Of a stretch of 64,000 nt of DNA, positions 34,677 through 43,889 are shown one piece after another. The stretch lies in the NCBI RefSeq assembly GCF_001423945.1, contig NZ_LMPU01000008.1, positions 496,001 to 560,000 of the forward strand, given 5' to 3'. A program made the position numbers and the translations under genes. This DNA is from Pedobacter sp. Leaf194. GTDB lineage: Bacteria; Bacteroidota; Bacteroidia; Sphingobacteriales; Sphingobacteriaceae. The notes below the pieces were generated by a model, which saw only the letters and a program-made list of their open reading frames with translations, searched no databases and was not told the origin of the DNA. Within the stretch, counting starts at the first letter, position 1. Each line of letters begins with the position of its first letter.

Positions 34677-35681
34677 CTACTCCTCTTTTTTCTGGAATTT
34701 GTAAAACAAGTAACCCAGAAAGGGCAGAATTAAAACGCTACCCAATAATAGGGCTAAACCTAGGCTGTAAATTGTTTTCTCTGGCCCAATAGTTTCGAAT
34801 AGGGAAATTGCACTACCATTTTTTAACCTGATGAAATTTGGAAAGTGTGCATAGCTAATGGCTAACAAAATCATGGTTACCTGGAAGCCGGCCAATATTC
34901 TTAACACTTTTGTTTTACCTTTTAAAAGCAAATACCAGAGTAAAACTAGTGAGATACTTGCCAGTATGATAGCCGTTAAGCCAACGGTGTTTCGAAAAAG
35001 CCAATCCATTAGCGGAATATTATCAAGTTGTGCAGCAATGAAAACCATCGCACCAAAAATAACTGCAGCGATATTCATGTATTCTGCTTTTTTGATGAAC
35101 CTGCGTTTATCGTGTTCATCGTCGGTTTCTCCGATTAGGTAAACAGCCGCGAGGAAGCCGCAAAGCGCAACGGTAAACAGTCCCACGGCAATTGAAAACC
35201 AATTTAACCAGCTAAAAATATATGCAGACGCGAAGTCTGTAGCTTCTGTATCGATATGGCCAGAAATTACACTCCCTGCAATAATACCTAAGAAAAGTGG
35301 CGTAATAAAGCTGGAATACCTGAAAATACGATTGTAAAGCCATTGCATATCATCTTTAATTGCATCATAATGGCGAAAAACAAAGGCCGTACCGCGAGCA
35401 ATAATGCCAATAAGCATAATGAGCAACGGAATATGAAGATAAACGGACATCGTAGTGTAAATGTGCGGGAAGCCAACAAAAAGAATTACAATGGCAATTA
35501 TGAGCCACATATGGTTCGCCTCCCATACAGGTCCGATTGCCTGGTACATTGTTTTCCGCGTTCTGCTTCTGTTTTTTGTTGAGGTAAAAAGTTCGATGAT
35601 TCCTGCGCCAAAATCCGCACCACCCAATAAAAAGTAAAGCAGAATGCCCAAACATAAAAAAGCGATTACCACGTATTCCAT
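34677..35681 (-). CDS. cydB: Cytochrome bd ubiquinol oxidase subunit II
   Basis: 334 residues with eight to nine membrane helices. The N-terminal GGADFGAGIIELF and GPVWEANHMWLIIAIVILFVGFP are typical of CydB. With CydA it forms the bd oxidase that reduces oxygen with high affinity and helps survival in low oxygen or with respiratory inhibitors. It lies 99 bases after cydA on the same strand. No CydX-like small gene was found. Confidence 0.95.
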   Translation of the reverse strand: MEYVVIAFLCLGILLYFLLGGADFGAGIIELFTSTKNRSRTRKTMYQAIGPVWEANHMWLIIAIVILFVGFPHIYTTMSVYLHIPLLIMLIGIIARGTAFVFRHYDAIKDDMQWLYNRIFRYSSFITPLFLGIIAGSVISGHIDTEATDFASAYIFSWLNWFSIAVGLFTVALCGFLAAVYLIGETDDEHDKRRFIKKAEYMNIAAVIFGAMVFIAAQLDNIPLMDWLFRNTVGLTAIILASISLVLLWYLLLKGKTKVLRILAGFQVTMILLAISYAHFPNFIRLKNGSAISLFETIGPEKTIYSLGLALLLGSVLILPFLGYLFYKFQKKEE

Positions 35682-35780
35682 ATAGAAAATAATTACAGAG
35701 ATTTTTTAGTAGAGAAACGCAAAAACCACCTAATTTTTTTGAAGTTAAAAGGCTATCTGCATCTCTCATCTCCTCTTTCG

Positions 35781-37106
35781 TTAATGATTATTTGATTCAG
35801 TTTTGCTATAAAGCACCGGCACCATTTTAATTTGACGATAAAGTAAAAAAGTTACAATACAGCTCAGCGACAAATAAATTGCTGTGAAAATATAGAATGA
35901 ATAAGCTATTCCGGGCATTGGTGTTATGGCGTCTTTAGTCCGCATTACGCCGTAAATAATCCAAGGTTGGCGCCCAACCTCCGTAACCACCCAGCCTGCT
36001 TCCAGCGCAATATAACCAAGCGGGATAGCTAAAACGAAGAGTTTCAGCAACCAGGGCTTATCTAAAAGTGATTTCTTTCTCAATAGATTAACGAAATATA
36101 CAAGTGAAATCAACGCTAAAAATGTCCCAATTCCAACCATTATCTGAAAGGTATAATGTGTTATGGCTACAGGCGGGCGGTCCTTCTCCGGAATTTTATC
36201 CAGTCCTTTTACTTCTGCTTTAAAATTTCCGTGAGCAAGAAAACTTAATGCACCAGGAATTTTTATTGCGCCTTTTACCGTTTGCTCTTTTTCATTAACA
36301 ATTCCGCCTATTAAAAGCGGCGCAGGTTTTTCAGTTTTGTATAATGCCTCCATTGCGGCAAGCTTGGCAGGCTGTCTTTTGGCTACATCTTTAGCCGAAA
36401 TATCGCCACTTAGGGGTTGCAATATCGCACCGACGCAGGCAAAAACTGCGGCAATTTTAAAAGCTTTTAGGTGGAATGCCTTATTTTGATCCCGTAAAAT
36501 CATTAACGCATGAACGCCGGCTACCGCAAAGCCTGTTGCGGTAAAAGCAGCCAGACACATATGCAAGGCTTGCGAAAACCATGCTTTATTAAACATTGCC
36601 TGTATCGGGTCGACATTAAGGTAGGCTCCATTTACATAATCGAAACCAGAAGGGCTGTTCATCCAGGCGTTTGCCGCAACAACCAAAATCCCCGATGCGA
36701 GTCCGCTTACGCCAACAACCATCCCCGTAAACCAGTGAAACCATTTGTTCAGCTTATCCCAGCCGTATAAGAAAAATCCTAATGCAATCGCCTCGATAAA
36801 AAAGGCAGTTCCTTCCAGTGAGAATGGCATACCGAAAATTGGTCCGGCGTGTTCCATAAATTTTGGCCATAACAAACCGAGCTCAAATGAAAGCATGGTG
36901 CCGGAAACTGCGCCTGTTGCGAAGAAAATTGCTACACCCTTGCTCCAGGCCTTGGTTAAATTCCGGTATAACTCATCATTTGTTTTGAGCCATTTGTAAT
37001 GCGAAACTGCCATAAAAAAAGGCATTACCATACCAATGCAAGAAAATACAATGTGAAAGCCTAGCGATAAGGCCATTTGAGAGCGGGCGGCTATAAAATC
37101 ATCCAT
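35781..37106 (-). CDS. cydA: Cytochrome bd ubiquinol oxidase subunit I
   Basis: 441 residues, the short form (E. coli CydA has 522). Heme ligands visible: H18 (LGFHIVFS), E98 (SLEGT), H182 (QALHMC) and the Met in FQIMVGIG; GRQPWIIYGVMRT is the conserved C-terminal motif. The periplasmic Q loop lacks the C-terminal insertion of the E. coli enzyme, so it belongs to the short-Q-loop class. A TAnnTTTG box lies 26 bases upstream. It heads the cydAB operon. Confidence 0.96.
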   Translation of the reverse strand: MDDFIAARSQMALSLGFHIVFSCIGMVMPFFMAVSHYKWLKTNDELYRNLTKAWSKGVAIFFATGAVSGTMLSFELGLLWPKFMEHAGPIFGMPFSLEGTAFFIEAIALGFFLYGWDKLNKWFHWFTGMVVGVSGLASGILVVAANAWMNSPSGFDYVNGAYLNVDPIQAMFNKAWFSQALHMCLAAFTATGFAVAGVHALMILRDQNKAFHLKAFKIAAVFACVGAILQPLSGDISAKDVAKRQPAKLAAMEALYKTEKPAPLLIGGIVNEKEQTVKGAIKIPGALSFLAHGNFKAEVKGLDKIPEKDRPPVAITHYTFQIMVGIGTFLALISLVYFVNLLRKKSLLDKPWLLKLFVLAIPLGYIALEAGWVVTEVGRQPWIIYGVMRTKDAITPMPGIAYSFYIFTAIYLSLSCIVTFLLYRQIKMVPVLYSKTESNNH

Positions 37107-37131
37107 ATCTGATATTGGATTTTGTGTAACA

Positions 37132-37139
37132 CAAATATA
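37132..37139 (-). promoter_or_regulatory. -7 box of cydAB
   Basis: Minus-strand TATATTTG, an exact TAnnTTTG match, 26 bases before the cydA start, giving a predicted leader of about 20 bases. Confidence 0.5.
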
Positions 37140-37277
37140 ACAGATAAGGGCAGAGATGTAGCGGATTTGAGCCAGCTATTTAGATTTATTTTAAATATAG
37201 AACGTTTATAAATTGAAGATATATTTGGAAAGATGTTGCCGCAGATTTTGAATTAATTTAAAAATCTGCGGCAAATG

Positions 37278-38177
37278 TTAAGCACCTTTAAGTTCATCGT
37301 AGGCAGCAGTCAAACTTCTTTGAATACCATCTCCCTTCCATTCCGGAGCGTTTGGAATCGTTGTCGCTTTTAAGATATCCTCTTTGGATTTTCCTGATTT
37401 AATTTCGCTACCAACATATGCCATTAAGTTCTTTAAGTATTCCTGATATGCTTTAATATCAGCTTTTGTTCCGGTTACTTTTTCAGGATCTAAGCTATGG
37501 CCCCAGATAAACATGGTATCCTTATCAAACTGATTTTGAATTTTATCCAATGCAGTAATCCAGTTTCCAATATGCGCCCCGTTCTCTCTATCAATGTACG
37601 GGAACCTACGGTTAAAAACTAAATCGCCAACGTGAACAATATTTGCATTTTCGAAGTGGTAAACGGCATCGCCATTGGTGTGGCCCGAACCATAGTAATA
37701 TGCGCTGATTTTCTCGTCGCCAACCTGCGCTTTCCAACCTGTTCCAAAAGTGGTGTCGGGTAACAGTTGCTTATCCAGATTATTCGCTTTTTCTGCACCC
37801 CGTTTTTGATTTGCCAAGGAATTTTGGTGGGCCACAACTTTCTCGGCAATTCCCTTAAAAACAATGTTGCCAGCGGTGTGGTCGCCATGATGATGTGTAT
37901 TAATTAAATATTTAAAGGGTTTTTCACCAAGCTTTTTTAATTCATCAATAACGTGTGGTGCCGAAGTTGGAAATTGCGCATCGACTACAACAAAGCCATT
38001 TGAAGAATTTAACCACCCAATTGTACCACCCTGCTCAGTGAAGACACCAACATTGTTTCGCAACGGTTTAAAATTGTATTCCCGCATCATTTCCTGCTGA
38101 GCAAAAACATCTGTTTTATAAATTGATAATAAGGCCATGGCCAGTGCAGAATTCTTAATAAAATGTCGTCTTTCCAT
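37278..38177 (-). CDS. Exported MBL-fold metallohydrolase
   Basis: 299 residues. The N-terminus MERRHFIKNSALAMALLS has a twin-arginine-like start and a hydrophobic core ending before VFAQ, so export is likely. The metallo-beta-lactamase fold is shown by THHHGDHTAGN, GSGHTNGDAVYHF, VHVGDLVF and WGHS, which resembles subclass B-like and quinoprotein relay hydrolases. The substrate cannot be named. It is preceded by the terminator of the small gene 38253-38456. Confidence 0.87.
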   Translation of the reverse strand: MERRHFIKNSALAMALLSIYKTDVFAQQEMMREYNFKPLRNNVGVFTEQGGTIGWLNSSNGFVVVDAQFPTSAPHVIDELKKLGEKPFKYLINTHHHGDHTAGNIVFKGIAEKVVAHQNSLANQKRGAEKANNLDKQLLPDTTFGTGWKAQVGDEKISAYYYGSGHTNGDAVYHFENANIVHVGDLVFNRRFPYIDRENGAHIGNWITALDKIQNQFDKDTMFIWGHSLDPEKVTGTKADIKAYQEYLKNLMAYVGSEIKSGKSKEDILKATTIPNAPEWKGDGIQRSLTAAYDELKGA

Positions 38178-38190
38178 TTTTCGGTTAACT

Positions 38191-38218
38191 TAAAAAGCCA
38201 CAACTAATGCTGTGGCTT
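38191..38218 (-). terminator. Terminator of the 67-residue gene
   Basis: Minus strand: AAGCCACA / TGTGGCTT stem with an 8-base loop followed by TTTTTA, 35 bases past the stop of the upstream small gene and before the MBL gene. Confidence 0.82.
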
Positions 38219-38252
38219 AAATCTAATAATTTTTAATCAAAAAAACACGTAA

Positions 38253-38456
38253 TTATATACCCGAACCTGGTATCGTTCCTGGTTCGTGGCCCGGACCAAA
38301 TGCGTTGTTTTTTCGATTTTTGTCCTTATCAAATAGGTTAGTACCTTGTTTCGAAGATTTATTGTTATCAAGAGAATCATGTTCTCTTACATCTTCCACT
38401 TCGTTATTTAGTAAGTCATTCTGAATAACTTTTCCTTTTTCCTTATTATTTTCCAT
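38253..38456 (-). CDS. Small hydrophilic protein of unknown function
   Basis: 67 residues, strongly charged and Asn-rich (ENNKEKGK..., DKDKNRKNNAF), ending in FGPGHEPGTIPGSGI. It has no signal or membrane segment and is probably disordered. Support for a real gene: an ATG start, a dedicated downstream terminator and non-random Gly/Pro motifs at the C-terminus. Function unknown. Confidence 0.6.
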   Translation of the reverse strand: MENNKEKGKVIQNDLLNNEVEDVREHDSLDNNKSSKQGTNLFDKDKNRKNNAFGPGHEPGTIPGSGI

Positions 38457-38589
38457 GGTAATTCATTTTGATGTATTATAGCAACACACGAAAAATAATA
38501 TTGTTTTTATTAGCACTTCCCGGAATGATTTTTTGCATAGAAATTCTTTACCCTTTTTGAAAAGAGTTAAAAAGCAACCACAATTCGCT

Positions 38590-38790
38590 TTACAACATGG
38601 AGCCAGACAGTTTTCGAAATTCGTGTATACAGCCGAACGAATTAAATTTTCGCTTATGAATTTTGTTGAAATGATGAGAGGATTCAAAAGAGAAAGGCAG
38701 CAGAATGAATTTGTAGATGTGTTTTCTGCCATTTAGTGCTCTCTCTTCTTCGAGATTTGCTGATTGCGGAGTTGTTTCCTGATTTTCCAT
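38590..38790 (-). CDS. Possible small ORF, uncertain
   Basis: 66 codons from the ATG at 38790, starting MENQETTPQSANLEEERALN, similar in style to the start of the neighbouring small protein (MENNKEKGK). The second half (HHFNKIHKRKFNSFGC) is unlike a structured protein. Two other frames overlap here: 38463-38732 on this strand and 38482-38736 on the plus strand. None can be confirmed; at most one is a gene. Confidence 0.25.
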   Translation of the reverse strand: MENQETTPQSANLEEERALNGRKHIYKFILLPFSFESSHHFNKIHKRKFNSFGCIHEFRKLSGSML

Positions 38791-39397
38791 AACATTTAGT
38801 TTTATCAAAGCATTTTTTGCTTTTGTAGGATTAAAATTTTTTTTCGAAAAGACACTTTATCCCTCCGGCGGGATTTAAAAAGTTATCAGAAAAATTTTCT
38901 TTACCTTATACCAAGTGGATTTTGATAAGGTTTCGTTGCGGAACAGTTGTCTATTGGCCTTCGGATGGCCTTTATCTTACCTAAATATAGCTTTTTGTTT
39001 TGAAAAATGCAAGGGTTTATAAACGCCGTTGAGTAAAGTCAACGGCAATGGAGTTTACAGCGGTGAAACGCATATGCGCTAGCAAAGCTTTTCAAACTAA
39101 TTTTAACATTCTACAATTGCGGAACTAAATTCATTGCCATGCTTACTAGGGTTCCGTTGACTAAAGTCGACGGCAATGAAATGCATGTGAGCTAACAAGG
39201 TTTTTTAAATCGACATGAACATCCTAAAACCTTTGTTTCCTAAACCTGATTGACGTGGAAACCAAAAGCTTTTTCTGCTTTTGTTGGAACAAAAAGCAGG
39301 ACTGACTTAAATAATTGAACTGCAATTGCTTTTCAAAAGCTAAAAAATCTGCAACAATATTTAGATAACCTAAATGAAACAATTAAAATTTACATCA
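38791..39397. other. Intergenic region with paired hairpin repeats
   Basis: About 600 bases without a gene. It contains a small hairpin GGCCTTCGGATGGCC (38957-38971), two diverged copies of an element with the stem CCGTTGA-N5-TCAACGG (39031 and 39155 onward), and a Lys/Phe-rich AT stretch around 39260-39300 with AAAAGCAGGACTGA. A form of the dispersed CTGCAATTGCTTT element lies at 39319-39336. Confidence 0.6.
39028..39225. repeat. Two diverged copies of a ~70-base stem-loop element
   Basis: Copy 1 (39030-39115) and copy 2 (39153-39222) both start with CCGTTGA(G/C)TAAAGTC(A/G)ACGGCAATG, which folds on itself, and continue with similar sequence (GAAACGCATATGCGCTAGCAA against AAATGCATGTGAGCTAACAA). 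The stem is kept in both despite base changes. Confidence 0.75.
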
Positions 39398-39426
39398 TAA
39401 AAAAAGTCCCGAATTGCTCCGGGACT
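39398..39426 (-). terminator. Terminator of the glmM-cysteine desulfurase operon
   Basis: Minus strand: AGTCCCG / CGGGACT stem with an 8-base loop followed by a run of seven T, 24 bases past the desulfurase stop codon. Confidence 0.9.
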
Positions 39427-39450
39427 GTTCCTATTTGGTTAATGATATTT

Positions 39451-40599
39451 TTAAGCTAAGGCATTCTGTTTAACCACCATTTTAACTTTTTCAATAACGT
39501 AATCGAGCTCTTCTTTTGTGGTATACTTGCTAAAAGAAAAACGAACAGAAGGACGATTTGGGTCGGCCTTTATGCCATTTAACACATGCGAGCCAATATT
39601 GGAGCCAGACGAACAGGCGCTGCCACCTGACGCACAAATGCCGTTTATATCCAGATTAAAAAGCAACATATCTGCCATATCCATTTCGGGAAAGGACACG
39701 TTCAGAACCGTGTAAAGGCTTTTATCCGCATCAGTTTCACCATTAAAAGCGATACCTGGAATTTCGGCAATTAAAGCTTCCTTTAAATAATTTTTTAAGT
39801 CTTGAATGTAATTTTGATGTTGCTCCATCTCTGCGTAAGCAATTTCCAGGGCTTTCGCCAGACCAACAATCCCGTAGACATTCTCCGTTCCGCCACGCAT
39901 GTTACGCTCCTGAGCGCCACCATAAATCATCGGCGGAATTTTAATATTGCTATTTACATACAAAAAGCCAACACCTTTCGGGCCATGAAGCTTATGCGCT
40001 GCACAAACAATAAAATGAGCTTTCAAATCACGCACGTTATGCACGTAATGGCCCATGGTTTGTACCGTATCTGCATGATAAATTGCGTTATATTTTTCGC
40101 AGATATCACCAACTTTTACCATATCGGTTAAAGTACCCAATTCGTTATTGGCATGCATTAATGATACAAACGTACGTTCATTATTTTGGAGCAGTTCTTC
40201 GAGGTGAGCGTAATCTACGTTACCTTTTTCATCAATATTAACAAAGCTCAGCTTATCAATTTCACCATTTTTGAGCATCATGTTTAAGGTATGCTCAACG
40301 GCATGATGCTCGATTTTGGAGGTAATTGCGTGTTTAATACCATAGGCAGAAATGCCACAACGAATTGCCGTATTATCAGCTTCGGTGCCCCCCGAAGTAA
40401 AAAAAATCTCGGATGGCGACGCACCAAGCAAACCTGACACGGTTTTTCTTGCCTTTTCGACCAGGGTTCTAACTTCTCTGCCAAGTGCATGAATAGCCGA
40501 GGGATTGCCAAAATAGTTTTCCATCACATTGGTCATTTCAGCAATTACATCCTTATCAAGAGGCGTTGTAGCGGCATTATCCAAATAAACTCTTTTCAT
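39451..40599 (-). CDS. Cysteine desulfurase (NifS/IscS family)
   Basis: 382-residue class V aminotransferase-fold PLP enzyme. N-terminal YLDNAATTPL, PLP lysine in AAHKLHGPKGVGF, and the active cysteine in GGSACSSGSNIGSHVL. It draws sulfur from cysteine for Fe-S clusters or tRNA thiolation. The short SACSSGS loop and length fit the NifS/IscS group. It begins 3 bases after the glmM stop, so both are one operon; no iscU or other Fe-S gene is adjacent. Confidence 0.93.
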   Translation of the reverse strand: MKRVYLDNAATTPLDKDVIAEMTNVMENYFGNPSAIHALGREVRTLVEKARKTVSGLLGASPSEIFFTSGGTEADNTAIRCGISAYGIKHAITSKIEHHAVEHTLNMMLKNGEIDKLSFVNIDEKGNVDYAHLEELLQNNERTFVSLMHANNELGTLTDMVKVGDICEKYNAIYHADTVQTMGHYVHNVRDLKAHFIVCAAHKLHGPKGVGFLYVNSNIKIPPMIYGGAQERNMRGGTENVYGIVGLAKALEIAYAEMEQHQNYIQDLKNYLKEALIAEIPGIAFNGETDADKSLYTVLNVSFPEMDMADMLLFNLDINGICASGGSACSSGSNIGSHVLNGIKADPNRPSVRFSFSKYTTKEELDYVIEKVKMVVKQNALA

Positions 40600-40602
40600 G
40601 TG

Positions 40603-41991
40603 CTAGTTCAGTTTAAGTATTTCCTTGATATCGGAAATGATTTTATTAGCTAAGTTTTCTGCGATGGTTTCGTTTTCGGCTTCACTGTAAATGCGAATAA
40701 TAGGCTCAGTGTTTGAGCGGCGTAAATGTACCCACGTTTTATCGAACTCAATTTTTAATCCATCAATTGTACTATATGGCTGGTTTTTATATTTTTCCTC
40801 AACCTGCTTTAATAAATTATCGATATCCATTTCTGGTGTTAGCGTAATTTTATTTTTAGAAATGTGGTATTGAGGATAGCTGCTTCTTAACACCGAAATT
40901 GATTTGCCGAACTTAGCCAGGTGTGTTAAAAATAATGCAATGCCAACCAAAGCATCTCTACCGTAATGAGATTCAGGATAAATAATACCGCCGTTACCCT
41001 CACCACCGATGATTGCGTTGGTTTCTTTCATTTTATTGACCACGTTCACCTCTCCCACGGCCGATGCATTATATTCCGAACCAGCCTTTTCAGTTACATC
41101 CCGCAAAGCACGGGTAGATGAAAGGTTAGAAACCGTATTTCCAGGTGTATTTTTCAATACGTAATCTGCAACAGCAACAAGCGTATATTCCTCTCCAAAC
41201 ATGCTGCCATCTTCATTTACGAAGCACAAACGGTCAACATCTGGGTCTACAACGATGCCTAAATCAGCATTTTGTTTTTGAACTTCTTTTGAAATTTCGG
41301 TTAAATTTTCCGGAAGTGGTTCCGGATTATGTGGAAAATGACCATTCGGCTCGCAGTACAATTCGGTAACGCGACTTACACCCAGGGCTTTTAACAACGC
41401 AGGTATAAAAATTCCTCCCGTTGAGTTTACACAATCGATAACAACTTTAAAATCTGCCTTTCTAATGGCCTCTACATCTACTAAGGGCAAAGCCAAAACT
41501 TTATCTATATGTTTCTGCAGGTAAGTATCGTTTTTGATTACTTTTCCCAACTTATCAACTTCGGCAAATTCAAAAGCAGCTGCTTCGGCTAAATCCAAAA
41601 CTTCTTTTCCATCCAAATCGCTAATAAACTCTCCGTTTGCATTTAGCAATTTTAAGGCATTCCATTGTTTTGGATTATGGCTCGCTGTCAAAATTATTCC
41701 GCCACCGGCTTGTTCGTCGGGCACCGCAACTTCTACCGTTGGGGTAGTTGAAAGCCCTAAATCAATCACTTCAATACCTAAACCTTGCAAGGTTCCGATA
41801 ACCAGATTGTTAACCATTTCACCGGAAATACGTGCATCGCGACCTAAAACGATTCTCTTGTTCCCTGTTTTTTGCACTACCCAGCTACCAAAAGCGGCTG
41901 TAAATTTTACTACATCTATCGGTGTTAAGCCGTTTCCTGCCTGTCCACCAATGGTTCCACGTATTCCTGAAATCGATTTTATTAGAGTCAC
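40603..41991 (-). CDS. glmM: Phosphoglucosamine mutase
   Basis: 462-residue alpha-D-phosphohexomutase. The phosphoserine loop TASHNPKQWNALKL (S104), the metal loop DPDVDRLCFV, the sugar loop GGEGNGGIIYPE and the phosphate-binding RRSNTEPIIRIY occur in the family order. GlmM converts glucosamine 6-phosphate to glucosamine 1-phosphate for UDP-GlcNAc; phosphomannomutase is an alternative reading. The start codon is GTG at 41991, preceded by an exact -7 box. Confidence 0.9.
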   Translation of the reverse strand: MTLIKSISGIRGTIGGQAGNGLTPIDVVKFTAAFGSWVVQKTGNKRIVLGRDARISGEMVNNLVIGTLQGLGIEVIDLGLSTTPTVEVAVPDEQAGGGIILTASHNPKQWNALKLLNANGEFISDLDGKEVLDLAEAAAFEFAEVDKLGKVIKNDTYLQKHIDKVLALPLVDVEAIRKADFKVVIDCVNSTGGIFIPALLKALGVSRVTELYCEPNGHFPHNPEPLPENLTEISKEVQKQNADLGIVVDPDVDRLCFVNEDGSMFGEEYTLVAVADYVLKNTPGNTVSNLSSTRALRDVTEKAGSEYNASAVGEVNVVNKMKETNAIIGGEGNGGIIYPESHYGRDALVGIALFLTHLAKFGKSISVLRSSYPQYHISKNKITLTPEMDIDNLLKQVEEKYKNQPYSTIDGLKIEFDKTWVHLRRSNTEPIIRIYSEAENETIAENLANKIISDIKEILKLN

Positions 41992-42014
41992 TCTTCGTAT
42001 TTTAATTTGAGGTA

Positions 42015-42022
42015 CAAAAATA
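42015..42022 (-). promoter_or_regulatory. -7 box of glmM
   Basis: Minus-strand TATTTTTG, an exact TAnnTTTG match, 24 bases before the GTG start. Confidence 0.45.
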
Positions 42023-42561
42023 ACAAAAAAAACAAGACAGCGGGTATCGGGAATGGGTTTTACAAGTTAAATTACATTGCTTTTATATCCATTTATACGA
42101 TGTATTTAATAGAAATTCAGTTGCTGGGTTTACTCAAACGTGTGACTGATTTTTTATTTGCTTGGAAAGCAATTGCGGCAATACTTCGGCTAAAGCAGCC
42201 CCGCCCTCGATTCAAATCCTCATCTCGTTCCTCGCCTTGCGGGTTTTCCACTAAGTCGGGTTTAGAGAAATTAAGTCTGCAAGCAACACCATAACTCTTA
42301 TTATCACTGCCCTAATGCAAGCCATTGTTATTAAACCTGGCAGCAGCGGCAGCCCCGAGTTTTCGGGCGAGGGCTACAGCGAATGGCAGGGCTGTAATCG
42401 CAATGAAAAACTGAACGCTGATTTACAAAAAAAATTGAACCCAATTGTGTTGCAGCCAGGTAATAGATTATCAGCTAACTTGAGAACTACAATTTTTGAA
42501 CTGACAATTATAAAATTGCTTAGCGGTGAAATTAAAGTACATGGTTTAAATCAATTTTATC
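42023..42561. other. Intergenic region with GC-rich and repeat-like blocks
   Basis: About 540 bases between divergent genes. It contains a reverse-strand form of the dispersed element (TTGGAAAGCAATTGC, 42163-42177), a stretch around 42195-42260 richer in GC than its surroundings, and a GC-rich block at 42330-42400 with a GCCCCGAGTTTTCGGGC hairpin. Two frames of ~95 codons (42007-42294 and 42315-42608) read through these blocks and do not look like proteins. Confidence 0.55.
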
Positions 42562-42569
42562 TAAGTTTG
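42562..42569 (+). promoter_or_regulatory. -7 box of the methyltransferase operon
   Basis: TAAGTTTG, an exact TAnnTTTG match, 28 bases before the ATG at 42598. Confidence 0.5.
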
Positions 42570-42597
42570 CAAATTCCAAAACAAAAGGCTTTTTTAT

Positions 42598-43329
42598 ATG
42601 CAACGTAAGTGGTTTCAATATTGGTTTAATTCGCCATATTATCATATTCTTTACCAACAAAGAAACGATGCCGAAGCCGAGTTTTTCATTGATAAGTTAA
42701 CAGAATACCTTAATCCTGAAGCCGGCTCCAAAATGCTCGACATTGCTTGTGGCAAAGGCAGGCATTCCATTTATTTAAACAAGAAAGGGTTTGATGTAAC
42801 CGGAATCGATTTATCGGAACAGAGCATAAAATTTGCCAAGCAATTTGAAAACGACAAGTTGCATTTTCTTGTACACGATATGCGCAGGCTGTTTTACATC
42901 AACTATTTTGATGTTGCCCTGAATTTGTTTACCAGTTTTGGCTATTTTGATACTGAAAAGGACCACGTAAATGCCCTAAAAACTTTTAGAAAATGCTTAA
43001 AGGCTAACGGTACTTTGGTGATAGATTATTTCAATACCGAAAAAATTATAAGAAATTTAAATCATTGCGAGGCAAAATCTCTAGATGGCATTACCTTTAA
43101 CATTACTAAAAATATTGTTGATGGAAAAATCATCAAAAAAATAACGTTTGATGATAAAGGCAAGATTTACAATTTTGAAGAACGTGTACAGGCTTTTACT
43201 TTGGACGATTTTCAAAGAATGCTGTCAAAAGCAGGGATGGTTATTCAGAAATCGTTCGGAAGCTATGCTCTCGATGATTTTTATAAAGAAAACGCTGACC
43301 GTTTAATTTTAGTTTGCAAAAAAGCATGA
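42598..43329 (+). CDS. Class I SAM-dependent methyltransferase
   Basis: 243 residues. The SAM-binding motif MLDIACGKGRHSIYLNKKG and the acidic end of strand 2 (VTGIDLSEQSI) are clear, with a small-molecule methyltransferase layout afterwards (FTSFGYFDTEKD). The substrate is unknown. It heads a three-gene operon: its stop overlaps the PAP2 start by four bases. Confidence 0.9.
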   Translation: MQRKWFQYWFNSPYYHILYQQRNDAEAEFFIDKLTEYLNPEAGSKMLDIACGKGRHSIYLNKKGFDVTGIDLSEQSIKFAKQFENDKLHFLVHDMRRLFYINYFDVALNLFTSFGYFDTEKDHVNALKTFRKCLKANGTLVIDYFNTEKIIRNLNHCEAKSLDGITFNITKNIVDGKIIKKITFDDKGKIYNFEERVQAFTLDDFQRMLSKAGMVIQKSFGSYALDDFYKENADRLILVCKKA

Positions 43330-43889
43330 TAGAAAGCATTCAGCAATTTGATATCGAGCTTTTTTTGAAAATCCATCGCGGGCTTTCAAACGGCTTTTTC
43401 GATTGGCTGATGCCTTTAATGCGCAACCGTTTCTTTTGGTCGCCATTATATATTTTTATCATAGTTTTCTGCCTTAAACAATATAAAAAACGGGGATTTT
43501 ACATTATTGGGATGCTGGTTTTTACATTTGCCCTGAGCGATTCAGTTGCATCGCGTTTGATTAAGCCCTTTGTAGAACGTGTTAGACCATGCAACGATTT
43601 TAGTTTGGCAAATGATATTATCCATCGTGTTCCATGCGGTAGCGGCTTAAGCTTTCCATCAGCACATGCCACAAATCATTTTGCATTAGCTGTGCTTTTA
43701 ATCTGCATTTTTTATAACCGTTGGAAACCAATTTTACCTCTTGGACTGTTTTGGGCAGCAATAATAAGCTTTGCCCAAGTGTATGTTGGCGTACATTATC
43801 CTGTTGATGTTACTGCAGGTGCATTACTCGGAACGATAATTGGTTTTATATGTTCGAGAATATTTAAGAAACTACAACCCGAATTTTAA
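43326..43889 (+). CDS. PAP2 family phosphatase
   Basis: 187 residues from the ATG at 43326, which overlaps the upstream stop (ATGA). Six membrane helices with the three PAP2 motifs: KPFVERVRP, PSAHATNHF and VYVGVHYPVDV, the catalytic His lying in the last two. Family members dephosphorylate undecaprenyl pyrophosphate or phosphatidate/phosphatidylglycerophosphate at the membrane surface. The in-frame start at 43314 would add four residues. It is coupled to the ZIP gene by a one-base overlap (TAATG). Confidence 0.92.
   Translation: MIESIQQFDIELFLKIHRGLSNGFFDWLMPLMRNRFFWSPLYIFIIVFCLKQYKKRGFYIIGMLVFTFALSDSVASRLIKPFVERVRPCNDFSLANDIIHRVPCGSGLSFPSAHATNHFALAVLLICIFYNRWKPILPLGLFWAAIISFAQVYVGVHYPVDVTAGALLGTIIGFICSRIFKKLQPEF

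Noticed and set aside
35365..35769. 134-codon minus-strand frame starting between cydA and cydB after AGAGGAG
   Set aside because: Almost all of it is an alternative frame of cydB; the upstream purine stretch is too close to the ATG to act as a normal ribosome binding site. Considered as a CydX-like gene but there is no matching short hydrophobic helix.
38463..38736. Overlapping frames on both strands (38463-38732 minus, 38533-38736 plus)
   Set aside because: Mutually exclusive, no signal or domain, and the plus frame has only a TTG start; left as unresolved rather than annotated.
42007..42608. Two consecutive frames (42007-42294, 42315-42608) upstream of the methyltransferase
   Set aside because: They traverse repeat-like and GC-rich non-coding blocks, and the second runs through the predicted promoter into the methyltransferase start.
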